A stretch of DNA of 58,038 nt. Source: Rhizophagus sp. LPA8_4_AMF (Eukaryota; Glomeromycota; Glomeromycetes; Glomerales; Glomeraceae). Position numbers and translations under genes: made by a program. Below, piece after piece: positions 1 to 9,665 of the stretch. Numbering within the stretch: position 1 is the stretch's first letter; each line of letters starts with the position of its first letter. The notes beneath the pieces are model-generated. The model was given only the letters and a program-made list of their open reading frames with translations, ran no database searches and had not been told where the DNA came from. The stretch spans positions 1 to 58,038 of the forward strand of contig JADRCO010000073.1 in the NCBI GenBank assembly GCA_021464525.1. The letters are read 5' to 3'.

Positions 1-1289
1 ATAATAAAAATTTTAGAAAAATATGTTTGTGTTAACATATTAAATACTATTAAAGAAAAGATATCACAAAGTTTATATTTACAAGCCATAATAATTTCTT
101 CTGATGAACAAGAAATAATTCAAAAACAAGTAAGCAATATTAACTTTGATTTTTAGTGCTTTAGGATTAGAGATTAAGGTTAGGATTAAGGTTAGGGTTA
201 GGGTTAGAGTTAGGATTAGGGTTAGAATTAGGGATTAGGGTTAGTTTTACGATTAGAGATATATTAGGATTAGGGATTAGGATTTGTTAGTTTAGATTGT
301 AATTAACGTAATAACATTCTTTTTATTAGGAAGTAGAAGAATATAACAGATTCATTAAAGATAATCATGAAGTACAGAAAATTACTTTGCAATCTATCAT
401 TGATGAAATTGGTAAAGAGGACATTAGAGAGATTTGGAAAATATGTGATATCCGGCCAGGAAAACAGAAATACATACATCATATTGTAATTTCTAATGCA
501 ATTTCATTTTTATACACATGTCTAACTTCAATTTCAAAAGAAATTGTTTGTAATCATTACTTTTGTGTTATGATATCTTCTAAGATTGCAGGATTCCATA
601 TTTCAATAATTCCAGAAAGATGGTACCAAGATAATTACCAAGGAGTAAACATAAAATAAAATGAAAGTTTATTATTTGCACATGAAAAGGAGTGCATTAA
701 TATTAATAATGCAGATGTTATTCTTCCAGTGTGTAAAGTCATTACTATTCCAAAAACTGTGCTGGTTATGAAGAAAGCTATTGAAAAAAGAACTAAATAT
801 GAAAAATTATGGGGAATGGCACATGAAGCTACATTACTAGCATTGGAATCTGATGACCATGAAATGGAAAATCTATTGCGAAATTATATTAATCAGAAAA
901 AAGGACAAAAAGGATTGATTTCAATAAATAGTGAATTTGACGATCATAAACAATGTGTTAATATTGATCAGAGAAAAAGACAATATAGTTTAATTTCAGA
1001 AAATGATGAGAAACTTGATAATCCTGATAGTACTAGTAAGTCAACTAATATTAACAAAAAAAATAAACTTCAGGAAATTAATGTTATTCAAAATCCACCA
1101 TTAATAAAAACAAAGGGTCGACTTTCAACAAAACGTTATAAGAGCAGTACTGAAAAGGGAGGAAATAGTAATACAAAAATTGGATCATTAAGTCAAAATA
1201 CTTATAAATGTCATATATGTGAGCAATCAGGACATAATGCCGCTCATCATAAAAATGAAAAACTTAAAGAATGTGAAATTAATCAATAA
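1..1289 (+). pseudogene. FAR1-related / MULE-transposase-like gene, 3' part, broken
   Basis: The 3' end of a gene that starts left of the window. Exon 1 runs 1-129; a GT..AG intron (130-329, phase 0) leads to an exon from 330. A SWIM-like zinc motif (CxCx(n)CxH) lies around 510-555, but its first Cys is now Tyr (Y-T-C ... C-N-H). It is followed by the block FHISIIPERWYQDNYQG, which I recall from FAR1-related/MULE proteins of arbuscular mycorrhizal fungi. A TAA at 657-659 stops the frame, yet the same frame stays open and family-like to 1289. It ends in a zinc-knuckle remnant (CHICEQSGHNAAHH) whose last Cys has become His. The in-frame stop and two lost zinc ligands argue for a dead copy. Family assignment is from memory of motifs; a natural two-ORF arrangement is less likely. 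Confidence 0.72.
161..290 (+). repeat. Interstitial degenerate TTAGGG (telomere-like) repeat in an intron
   Basis: About 130 bp of TTAGGG, TTAGGA and TTAAGG variants. All lie inside the 130-329 intron of the FAR1/MULE-like relic, with coding sequence on both sides. Several units are perfect (around 192-210). This is the fungal telomere unit, but the flanking exons make it interstitial rather than a chromosome end. Confidence 0.85.
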
Positions 1290-1732
1290 TGTAAATTTTA
1301 CTGTATAATATATTAATTTTAATAAATTCAATAAAGCGATATATTACAGCAACGCCTAAAAAAATTATATTTTCAATGTGATATATATTGGTAACACATC
1401 CTGAAATGATATTTAAGAAAATCACGAGGAGCAGGATTTAAATTTTTCCTTATTTTAATTATATTGCTAAATAAAATCTTAGGCTTTATTTTAACTAATT
1501 AATTATTATATTGCTAATATAGATAATAGATCAAAATTTTTCTTAAAAAGGAAGGGTTAATTATTTTTCATAATACTTTGTAAGATTTAAATTCTAGACA
1601 TATATTATTTTTATAAGTTTAATATATATTTATGTATAGTTATAATATTATAATATTATAATATAATAAGGCCACATAATAAAAAAAAAATTATACTGCT
1701 AAATAATAATTATATTATTTTTTTTGGGATCC
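1290..1732. other. AT-rich intergenic DNA
   Basis: AT-rich spacer after the FAR1/MULE-like relic, with short TATAAT-type low-complexity runs around 1630-1670. I see no gene here. Confidence 0.6.
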
Positions 1733-1856
1733 GGTCAAAAGACCGACTGGGTCAAAATCCCAAAATTGGCCCGCTTTATGCAGAATTATGCATAGTCACG
1801 TGATCGATTGACCAGCATTAGAGTGTCGAGATTTTGACCCAGTCGGTCTTTTGACC
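1733..1856. mobile_element. MITE-like element with perfect 27-bp terminal inverted repeats
   Basis: A 124-bp segment whose ends, 1733-1759 and 1830-1856, are exact reverse complements over 27 bp (outer ends GGTCAAAAGACCGACT). The interior is short, non-coding and contains a TCACGTGA palindrome at 1796-1803. No transposase is encoded, so it would depend on one elsewhere. Both flanks are T-rich and I find no certain target duplication. The superfamily is unknown. Confidence 0.8.
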
Positions 1857-2585
1857 CATAACCTTTTTTTTTACATAAGTAATATACTATATTTTAGTTT
1901 TATAAAAAAACTAATTATATGTTATTTTATAATATTACAGCAATATATAAAATTATGGTAAAATTTTAAAATCATTTATATATTTTTAGGATTTATAATC
2001 ATTTTAAAATATAATGCCAAAATTGCTATAATTCTGGTAACTTTTTTTGAAACTTTATGGTAATTTAATTTGCATTTTAATTTGTATTAGTATTAAAATT
2101 AAGTAAAGTATATTTATTTAGAATCTGATTTTTTATATAATATCTAAATTTCTTAGTAAAAATTTTTCATTAAAAATCATATAATTTGAATTTTAGATTT
2201 TTTATGCAAAGTATTTTATATAATAAATATATTAAGTAATAATTAAAACTAAATTTAAACTATTATTTTTTAAAAATAGTTTTGAATAGCAACATTAATT
2301 TACTTAATTTGATCAGCAAAATTATTTGTTTAATATTTTCTTTTATATAATCTAAGTTTTCTTTTATAGTTTTAAAGTACCTAAAAAGTAAATTGGAAAT
2401 AATATATTTAACCTTTTAACAAGTTTCCTATAAGTATAATATATTAAAATTACAATAATTTACATTAACAAAAAAATATCAAATTACCAATTATTCAAAA
2501 TTATGTGTGAGATTTTCTAGTATAGAAGATTGATGGGTGGCTATTAGAATAAAGAAAAGAAAAAAATGCATTTATTTACTACATC
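1857..2585. other. AT-rich intergenic DNA
   Basis: Low-complexity AT-rich sequence with no open frame or element that I can support. Confidence 0.55.
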
Positions 2586-3400
2586 AGCAACATTTTATTC
2601 TTTCTACATTTTCAATGAAGTACTTATGTAAATGATCTTGTTCATCTGGAGTGAAACCAAGACGACAGTTCCATACTGGTACAAATTGCAAAAAAATTTT
2701 TGGATATATATATGAGAAATTAGATTGACTGAGAATCTGTTACACCGAACACTCCAAGTCATGTTTTATAACTGTATTTATAAATTTTATTATAGAGAAT
2801 GTGACCAACATCTATTTATATGAGCCATATACTTTTCAAACTTTTGGGATAACATGCTTGTAATTAGACATTACTGTATCGACTGGTTATCGGGAAAAGA
2901 GCAAGTTTCAGTGAAAAAGTATAGCTGTTCGTAAAAAAAATTAAAAATTCGAGTGATCTGATTATGGAGACAATAAGTATTTGTTAATCGTATGATAAAG
3001 TTATTAAGAAAATTTCAGTTTTCTAGCTCAAACTAATTATGTTATATGCTGAAAATTACTTTAAAAAAAAAATTTTTTTTTTTTCCGGTAAATGGTATTT
3101 CATATAACTATTAATCGCTCGTTGATTGTTACAAACCTCCTTGCACGATAAAATAATCAAAATATCCGATAATTTTAGTACCTTGAGTCTGAACTAGACT
3201 TGGATGAACTGCCCTTATATTTTCATACACCTCTTGTCGATATCGATTGTTTACAGAAAATTATTTGAAAAAAAAGGGTTATTTATTTTAGTTATCTGAT
3301 TTTCCTAATTTAAAATATAGTAATTTCCGTACCGTGTGAATTCCGATGATACTAAATGTCGATATTATATTTTCATCTAAAAAAAAAAAATCTATAATTC
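2586..3400 (-). pseudogene. Unrecognised spliced gene traces, minus strand
   Basis: Two minus-strand stretches read as protein. About 3245-3137 gives NRYRQEVYENIRAVHP continuing to GYFDYFIVQGG, and ends at a possible donor (G|GTTTGT). About 2689-2586 gives QFVPVWNCRLGFTPDEQDHL and then stops. A third possible exon lies at about 3400-3310 before a GTACGG donor. The composition is protein-like and unlike the surrounding AT sequence, but I found no convincing start and one intron would be about 450 nt. I do not recognise the family. It could be a decayed gene or the 3' end of a poorly spliced one. Confidence 0.35.
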
Positions 3401-4811
3401 CAAAGTTGTATATTTGATGAAATATATACAGTTTTCCAACATGATATGACCATGGGACAAATAAACATCTATAATTAATTCTTAAATACGTAAATCATAA
3501 TTCTTGGTCGATGATTATCAAATTGATAAACATTTATTTTAGCCCTAATTATATAAAGGAAGAAAATTTCAAAAATGTATGATTACAATTACAAATTTTT
3601 TTTTAGAAAAATAATAATGCTAAATAAATTACCTAAATTGTCTTGCTAAATAACATACCTAAGTTGGACACATTGATCGAATCTGATAAGACGGATCGTT
3701 TAGGGCCTAATGTATTTGACGATGACAAGATAACTAATTCTAAAATGTTAATATTCATAAAAGTTTTTAACAATTTTTATTTAGTAAAAACCTGTTAGAA
3801 ACAAAAGAAACCAACATAAAACTGATTAACCAATTAAAGGTTTTAAATGTTCTCATAAAAAATACCAAAATTCGGGGTAGAATTTTTTTTTTAAATCGTA
3901 TGACTCATTTGGATCATATAACTTGTTTATTTTTTATGTTTCACACATATGTTTGTACCAACTTAAATTAATTATTAATTTTTAATAATTTGTTTTTTAA
4001 AAAAAAAATTTAAAATAGACCAACATATTTTTATAATAACATAATTTTTTGATTATTCTTTTTACAGAATTTTATTACCTTAAAAAGTTTTATGAAAAAC
4101 GCCTCAAATGATCATATTGTTCTAATACTTTTTTTGTAAAACTCTTATTAGACGTCTGGAACAAACATATGGAATCTCTTTACTATAGTTTGTTAAAACG
4201 CGAAAAAGGAAATATCACGGACTGATCTGCAATATTATATCACGGGACTCGGATAAACTGATAAGATTCTTACATTTTTAAAATAATAAAGTTAATAAAT
4301 AAATGCAATACAAATCAAATATGTGAAATACGTTATAAATATTCGGTTAAATAAATGAATATAAAATGATTTAATATTATAAAATAATAAATTTTTTTTA
4401 GCATCCACAAATAGGATTTCAAATGCATCATCAATACAATAGCAATTTTGCGTAACATTGATATTGATTTTATTGATTTTATTAGATTTTTAGATTTGAT
4501 ACAAGATTTTTTTATTTGAAAGTTTCTTGTTATTAATTATTAACAACCATAACAAGTTATGCGCAATATTCTGTGTAATATTACATATACTAGATCACTG
4601 CGCATTTCTTTGTCGGTTGTCCCTTAAAAAAATTAATATTGTTCAGATATTATTCAGATATTTGTTACATATTTTTTATTTTAAAGCATTTCCAACCGTT
4701 TATCATAGAAAAAACTTATATATAAATGCTATATTTTATTTTATCATGATTTAAAATTATTCAATCCTTTCCCCTTTTTTTTAAAAAAAATAAAAATAAA
4801 ACTTGATAACA
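3401..4811. other. Intergenic region upstream of the HMG-box gene
   Basis: AT-rich spacer. The last 40 bp before the HMG-box start hold a C/T-run then A-run block (about 4770-4800). I see no gene or structured element. Confidence 0.5.
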
Positions 4812-5345
4812 ATGTCAAATGTTAATACATTTACAACAGAATACTTGGCAACATATTTATATGTTCGATTGGATAGAAGAAATATATTTCCACCATTATT
4901 TAATGATCCAGAATTATTCGTTCCTCCAAAAGAAAAATATCGAAAAAGAAGGTCTCCTAATCCATTTTTAATCTGTAAAAAGAATGTACATGAAGAAGCA
5001 AAGCATAAAGGTTCTTTTAATATGCGTATAATTACTAAAGCTACAAGTATTTTTTGGAATAATGCTTCACTTGAAGAAAAAAATTGGTATAAAACTATAG
5101 CAAAACGTGTTGCCGATATTTATTATAAAAGAAAAACTTCTTTTTATAAAACTATTTCTTCCCAATCATTACCGCCTACTCCTTCAAATGATTTGGTGGA
5201 AACACCAATGTTTTATACTTCATATTTTCCCCCCACAACTTCTTTCATTTATCCAACTACCGTGAATAATCATCCCTTCTTTTTCAACTATACCCAGATT
5301 GATCAAAATCAGTTATTACCATATAATACTTTTATATTTATGTAG
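4812..5345 (+). CDS. MATA-type HMG-box transcription factor
   Basis: Single-exon gene of 177 aa from the ATG at 4812; the frame is open a little further upstream but from a TTG. Residues about 40-105 form an HMG box of the MATA_HMG/Sox type: a basic run (KYRKRRSPNPFLICKK) leads helix 1, then VHEEAKHKGSFNMRIITKAT, SIFWNNASLEEKNWYK and a final basic helix. The Sox-like R-x-P-N-x-F signature is present. The C-terminal 70 residues are Pro/Thr/Tyr-rich and look disordered. Such proteins bind and bend DNA. Arbuscular mycorrhizal fungi carry dozens of paralogues, so this need not be the mating-type determinant. It is flanked by spacer and a CBP20 relic, and looks intact. Confidence 0.87.
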   Translation: MSNVNTFTTEYLATYLYVRLDRRNIFPPLFNDPELFVPPKEKYRKRRSPNPFLICKKNVHEEAKHKGSFNMRIITKATSIFWNNASLEEKNWYKTIAKRVADIYYKRKTSFYKTISSQSLPPTPSNDLVETPMFYTSYFPPTTSFIYPTTVNNHPFFFNYTQIDQNQLLPYNTFIFM

Positions 5346-6057
5346 TTTCTTTTATGTTTTTAAATATTATTTCTTTTAAACCAATTTGTTTTTTATTTTT
5401 TAAATTATTAAATTATTATTTAGTATATTTATTACATATAAAATATTATAGTTAGTTGTTAAATTTAGCGAAATTGAATTAATTTCTATAATTTTAAATC
5501 AATAAATTCATAAATTTTTAAATACAGTCGATGATTTGTAACTCCTTGCTTCAAATAATGCATCATTTTTGATAAATTTTACACGGAAAATAGTCTACAA
5601 ATTGTTCTCACGCAAATAAAACAAATAAATCATTGTTTTGGGTATTAAATTAATCCATATACGGAAATCCAATAATCAAATAAAAAAAAAAATATACGTT
5701 TTAATGTTTTTTGAGGCGCTCTTGTGTATGTGTAACAGGACTGTATCAAGCCGTAGCAGAGTTTTGAAAAAGAGGTATTTCCATTTCAGACTTTGAGAAT
5801 GTGGGATAAATATTTATACTGTCAAAGGGGATATATAATGTATAATGTTTACATACTTTTTATGACGTAATATATATCATGACAGTTTATTAGTTCTTAT
5901 GAGTAATATTTCGATGTAATATTTCGATGACTAAGTTATCATAATAAAATTTGACTGTCATAGTTTATTAATGATTGCACAAGATGAGTCATTGGTAAAA
6001 TTATATAAATATATGTATTTCTCTTTTATGTTTTTTTTTTTACTTTCAAACTTTTGA
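5346..6057. other. Intergenic region
   Basis: AT-rich spacer between the HMG-box gene and the CBP20 relic. There is no supported feature apart from two short direct copies of TAATATTTCGATG near 5905-5930. Confidence 0.45.
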
Positions 6058-6398
6058 ATTTTTTCAAACTATCATAATTATTTGTTATATGTCGGAAATC
6101 TTTCTTTTTATACTACGTGGAGGTTGGGTCATGTTCGTGCTAGACAAGAAGCTGAACGTACGAGAAGACAAAAAGAAGAATATGAAGCCATTACTATTAT
6201 TCCAAGTCGTGCTCAAGAATATAAAGGGAAATCTTTGGGTTCCAACAAACGCGATAGAACCGAAGATGATGAACGGTTAAGAACCCACGTTTAGAGAAGG
6301 AACGATCAGACGACGAAGATGCAAAATTTCTTTCAAACTTTTGTATTTGTTTTTTTTAAAACCATACTATTGTATTTTTTCAAACCATTATAATTATT
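6058..6398. repeat. Near-identical ~25-bp direct repeats flanking the CBP20 relic
   Basis: TTTTTTCAAAC(T/C)AT(C/T)ATAATTATTT occurs at about 6058-6083 and again at about 6374-6398. A related CTTTCAAACTTTTG block sits just upstream of each. The pair brackets the CBP20-like fragment. It could be a target duplication, duplicated UTR sequence, or the scar of a local duplication. Confidence 0.55.
6085..6294 (+). pseudogene. Internally deleted copy of nuclear cap-binding protein subunit 2 (CBP20)
   Basis: The frame opens with LYVGNLSFYTT, the first strand and helix entry of the CBP20 RNA-recognition motif. It then jumps directly to GHVRARQEAERTRRQKEEYE, the basic region that follows the RRM near the C-terminus in fungal CBP20. 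At the junction the bases still spell RGGW in another frame, the start of the RGGWGH linker, with one G missing. Almost the whole RRM, including the m7G-cap-binding part, is therefore deleted, and so is the usual N-terminal extension. It cannot work as a cap-binding protein. A functional gene should exist elsewhere. The family is recognised from memory of CBP20. Confidence 0.78.
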
Positions 6399-6575
6399 TA
6401 TTAAGGTAAGCAAAACAAGCTTACAGATAAAAAAAGTTGAGAGGGAGGATATAAGAGAAACTGGCTTTCCTGGTAAAAGAAGGTTAGCCTATGTACCTGG
6501 CTCATATATTTGGTGTCATAAATCACCAGTGGTATCATGACAGTAGGGATTTTTATTCAGATTTATATTCACTTA

Positions 6576-6738
6576 CATTTTTATGAGCTTTGCTCCTTAA
6601 GGTTGATTGAGCTTGAGAGTACTCGCTCCTCCCTTCTGTGATTTTGTCAATCTAAAAATTTCCTACGCTATTGCATTTTTATGAGCTTGCTCCATAAGGT
6701 TGATTGAGCTTGAGAGTACTCGCTCTCCCTTCTGTGAT
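6576..6738. repeat. Tandem duplication, two ~66-bp copies with a 98-bp period
   Basis: Copy A at 6576-6643 and copy B at 6674-6738 share CATTTTTATGAGCTT, GCTCC.TAAGGTTGATTGAG, CTTGAGAGTACTCGCTC and TCCCTTCTGTGATT, with only a few indels. Neither copy is coding. The pyrimidine-rich ends and the GGTATCATGACAG just upstream (about 6530) could belong to a retroelement, but I cannot show that. Confidence 0.8.
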
Positions 6739-7844
6739 TCTATAGCTCTGTTCAAATATGTCAAATAGTAGGAGGTCTTATAATTTAGAAATCTCAAACT
6801 CATGAAACCATCTCTTTTCCAGCTTTTTTTATATGGAGTATCTCTTTTATCTGATACCAACCATACTAATATTGTCTTCTATTAAAGCTCTTGTGGATTT
6901 TATATTTAAGATTTATCAAGTGTTAAAAACAAAACCTCAATATCTAGAACTTCAGAATTGTTCATTTGTCAAGTATTTCGGTGAAAGAGGTAATTATTTG
7001 ACTATCAACTTTTTCTTTGATGTAACGTATTATTCTATCATCATCCGAAAATAATTTAATTTATGTTAATATATTTTTATAGTTTATTAAATATTAATTT
7101 ATCGGTGACTTAGAATGACGACGTTATGATTTATTATAAACGTATTTTTCTTTATTTTAGTAATGACACTATAGTTTCCACCCAGTTTAATTTTTCCTTT
7201 TCCACGGGTGAACCATACAAATCATACTGTATATAATATGTAGTCATTACCTTTACACAATTATAGAGTCTTGATTAATAATATACGCACACCTAAATTT
7301 TTTTCAAAATCTACTAAATTGAAATACAAATCGATTGGCAGTAACACGAATAATAAAATAATTTTGACGCGCTCGCAAGTAAATAATATTTCAATGATAA
7401 GGTTTTTTGTACTAAATATACGTGATATAAATTTTGATGCATACTATTGTATAATTAAAGTTTATATATAATAACAGGCTTATAATTGATAAATTGGTCA
7501 TTTTATTATAGTTTATGATAAAGTGCCTTTCTTATATATGATTTAATCAATAGTTTATACTTTTAATTCAATCAAATAAATATATTTATGGTTTCTATCG
7601 TTATATTCTAATGTTCTATGCAAATGATTTACCTTTCCTAACTTCAATTTCTTATTCGTTCAAAACACTAAAACCAATTATGAATTCTTATCCGTACTTT
7701 ACACTTCAACAAAAACTTGAAAATATAGATGAATCTTTGAAAGAAATAGTTCTTAATTATATTCAACTTAGTAAGATACCGTTCTTCTACTTTCTTACAA
7801 AAAAAGAAACCTAAATAACAACCTTCTCGTTGATTTAGTCGTTA
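6739..7844. other. Region upstream of shugoshin with two weak open frames
   Basis: Open frames at 6833-7054 (hydrophobic, 73 codons) and 7611-7814 (67 codons, containing FTLQQKLENIDESLKEI) have no recognisable family. The second is in the same frame as the shugoshin start. It could be an extra 5' exon, for example by splicing from about 7749 to 7839, but the donor is weak. I leave both out of the gene models. Confidence 0.4.
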
Positions 7845-9665
7845 ATGTACATTCGGCTCAAAACAATGATATTATCAAGTATATACTGTATTTATTATAA
7901 TAAAATTTTAATTTATGAATAGAAAGTTATATGTTCAATTTATAATAGGTCTAACACATCATACGCGTTACGACTTCGTGAATCCGAAATAAAAAATAAA
8001 CAACTTCAGTCTGAAAATATTGGACTAAGAGTTACTGTTGCGCAATTAAGAGCAAAGGTTGAAAAGCTTAGGTGTCAAAGAGCGAAAACGAATGACAGCT
8101 TCAAAGAAAGTGTTAAGGTAATCCTTTTAATTTACTTTTTTTTTATTTTTTTGAATGAATGAAAGTAATTAAATTTGTTGCCATTTTAGTCTGCAAATGA
8201 TAAAATTATCGCTTTTGTTCAACAATTACAATGTGCTGCAGATTCTTTAAACATCATCGTGGATCCTGAATCAGCTCGAGGCTCCAGTTTCATTTCCGAT
8301 GGTAAATAAGACTCTTGCTAATTCCGTTAAGGTTAACTAATTTCTATATGTTAAAAAAAAATTAGGTTCGTCAATATTAAATACTTCAATTGATTTATCA
8401 AATGGTGGTCTCTATGCTACAAGCGGAATTCAGTATCCTGATACAGACACTACAGAGATGCATATGCATAAAAAGAAGCCTATTAATTCGGTAATAAAAT
8501 CTTTTTTTTAAGAATTTTTTTGTGCGTTCATTCATTCAATCTGATTTTAATAGTTGACCGCTTACCGGAATGAACCAAAAAACTTGATCCCGATTAATGA
8601 GCAAGAAGATCCAGAATCTTTAATTTCCGCATCTAATTCTAAACTGTGAGTTAATGCTCAACATATACTTCTTTAACTTCTTTGCTTGATGTCCTTTCTC
8701 CTTTATCTTTTGATATGAAAGGAGCGAGCAAGACGGAGATGAATATCTACCAGAAAAAGCTGAAAGAGTCCAGGCAAAGATTCCTCAAGAGGAGCAGCAG
8801 AGGGATGAATCATCATCAAAAAGGAAATCGAGGCGTGTTAAGAATGATCATGATTTACTACCATTACGAGAAAAGGATTCTAACTTGGAAGTAATATTTG
8901 CAAAAAAGGAAACCACTCTCAAGCAACAAGAGGCTGATTATGCTTTAAAAAAGGTACAGATTCCTCAGCAACTCACAGAAGGAAAATATTTATCTGTGGA
9001 TGTTGAAACTGATCAGCTTGGACAAAAGAGTAAAATTCAAGATTATACCCATGAATCGAGAGAAAGTGAACATACTACATTTCTGCATGTAAATAGAACG
9101 TCTCCATCTCAGGTAATCTCATGTAATCCTCACGCGGTAGTAAGTTATGAAAGAAGATTTATTAATTCTTCATCTATCGGTATTACAAAGCATCAGCTAC
9201 AAAGTGTAGCAGAAAAGGATAAACCAGATGTTTTGGCCCCGTCCCAAACGATAATGCCCAATACAAGTTTAATAAACAGAAACGAGAGACCTTTTCAAGA
9301 AGAATATTATGAGATTAATAACTTAGAACAAATAGAACAAAATATGGAAATACCGAAAAAACATAATAAAAAGCAAACAAGAGGTATAACTCCATTACAC
9401 GTTTTATGCATTAACATTTATGAACGATCTATAGGTTAAATCAGAATATGTGATAGGGATGATAAATGAAGGAGAATCTTTGGGAAGGAAAAGATCCAGA
9501 ATAAATTATGCGGAACCAAATCTTCGCAGGTATGTGAATTTCATTTTTTAACTATAGGGTTCTACCATGGATTTTAACTAATACGTAACATTTCTTACTT
9601 ATTTAAGCAAATTACGTAAAGGGGATCCACATACCTATACCTTAGAAACAAATTCTCAAAAATAA
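7845..9665 (+). CDS. Shugoshin (protector of centromeric cohesion)
   Basis: Model: 7845-7879, 7949-8117, 8190-8301, 8366-8490, 8554-8645, 8722-9383, 9445-9529, 9608-9665; 445 aa, in frame throughout. The N-terminal coiled coil reads NNDIIKSNTSYALRLRESE, then KNKQLQSENIGLRVTVAQLR, the shugoshin N-terminal pattern (in the family it dimerises and holds PP2A). The middle is charged and probably disordered. The C-terminus, assembled across the last intron, has GRKRSRINYAEPNLR then SKLRKGDPHTY, the conserved basic SGO motif that in the family reads phosphorylated histone H2A at centromeres. In other fungi shugoshin protects cohesin at meiosis I and senses tension in mitosis. The start is the least certain part: the ATG at 7845 gives MYIRLKNNDIIK, and an upstream exon is possible. 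One donor/acceptor choice (9384-9444) was fixed by phase. Confidence 0.87.

Noticed and set aside
161-290. A true telomere at the left window edge
   Set aside because: Coding sequence in a matching phase lies on both sides of the TTAGGG block, and the units are degenerate.
6082-6294. An intact RNA-binding protein gene
   Set aside because: The frame is open, but almost the whole RRM is missing and the junction shows a lost base, so I call it a relic of CBP20.
6500-6560. Retroelement primer-binding site (GGTATCATGACAG)
   Set aside because: Similar to TGGTATCA-type sites, but I found no LTR boundary or reverse-transcriptase sequence.
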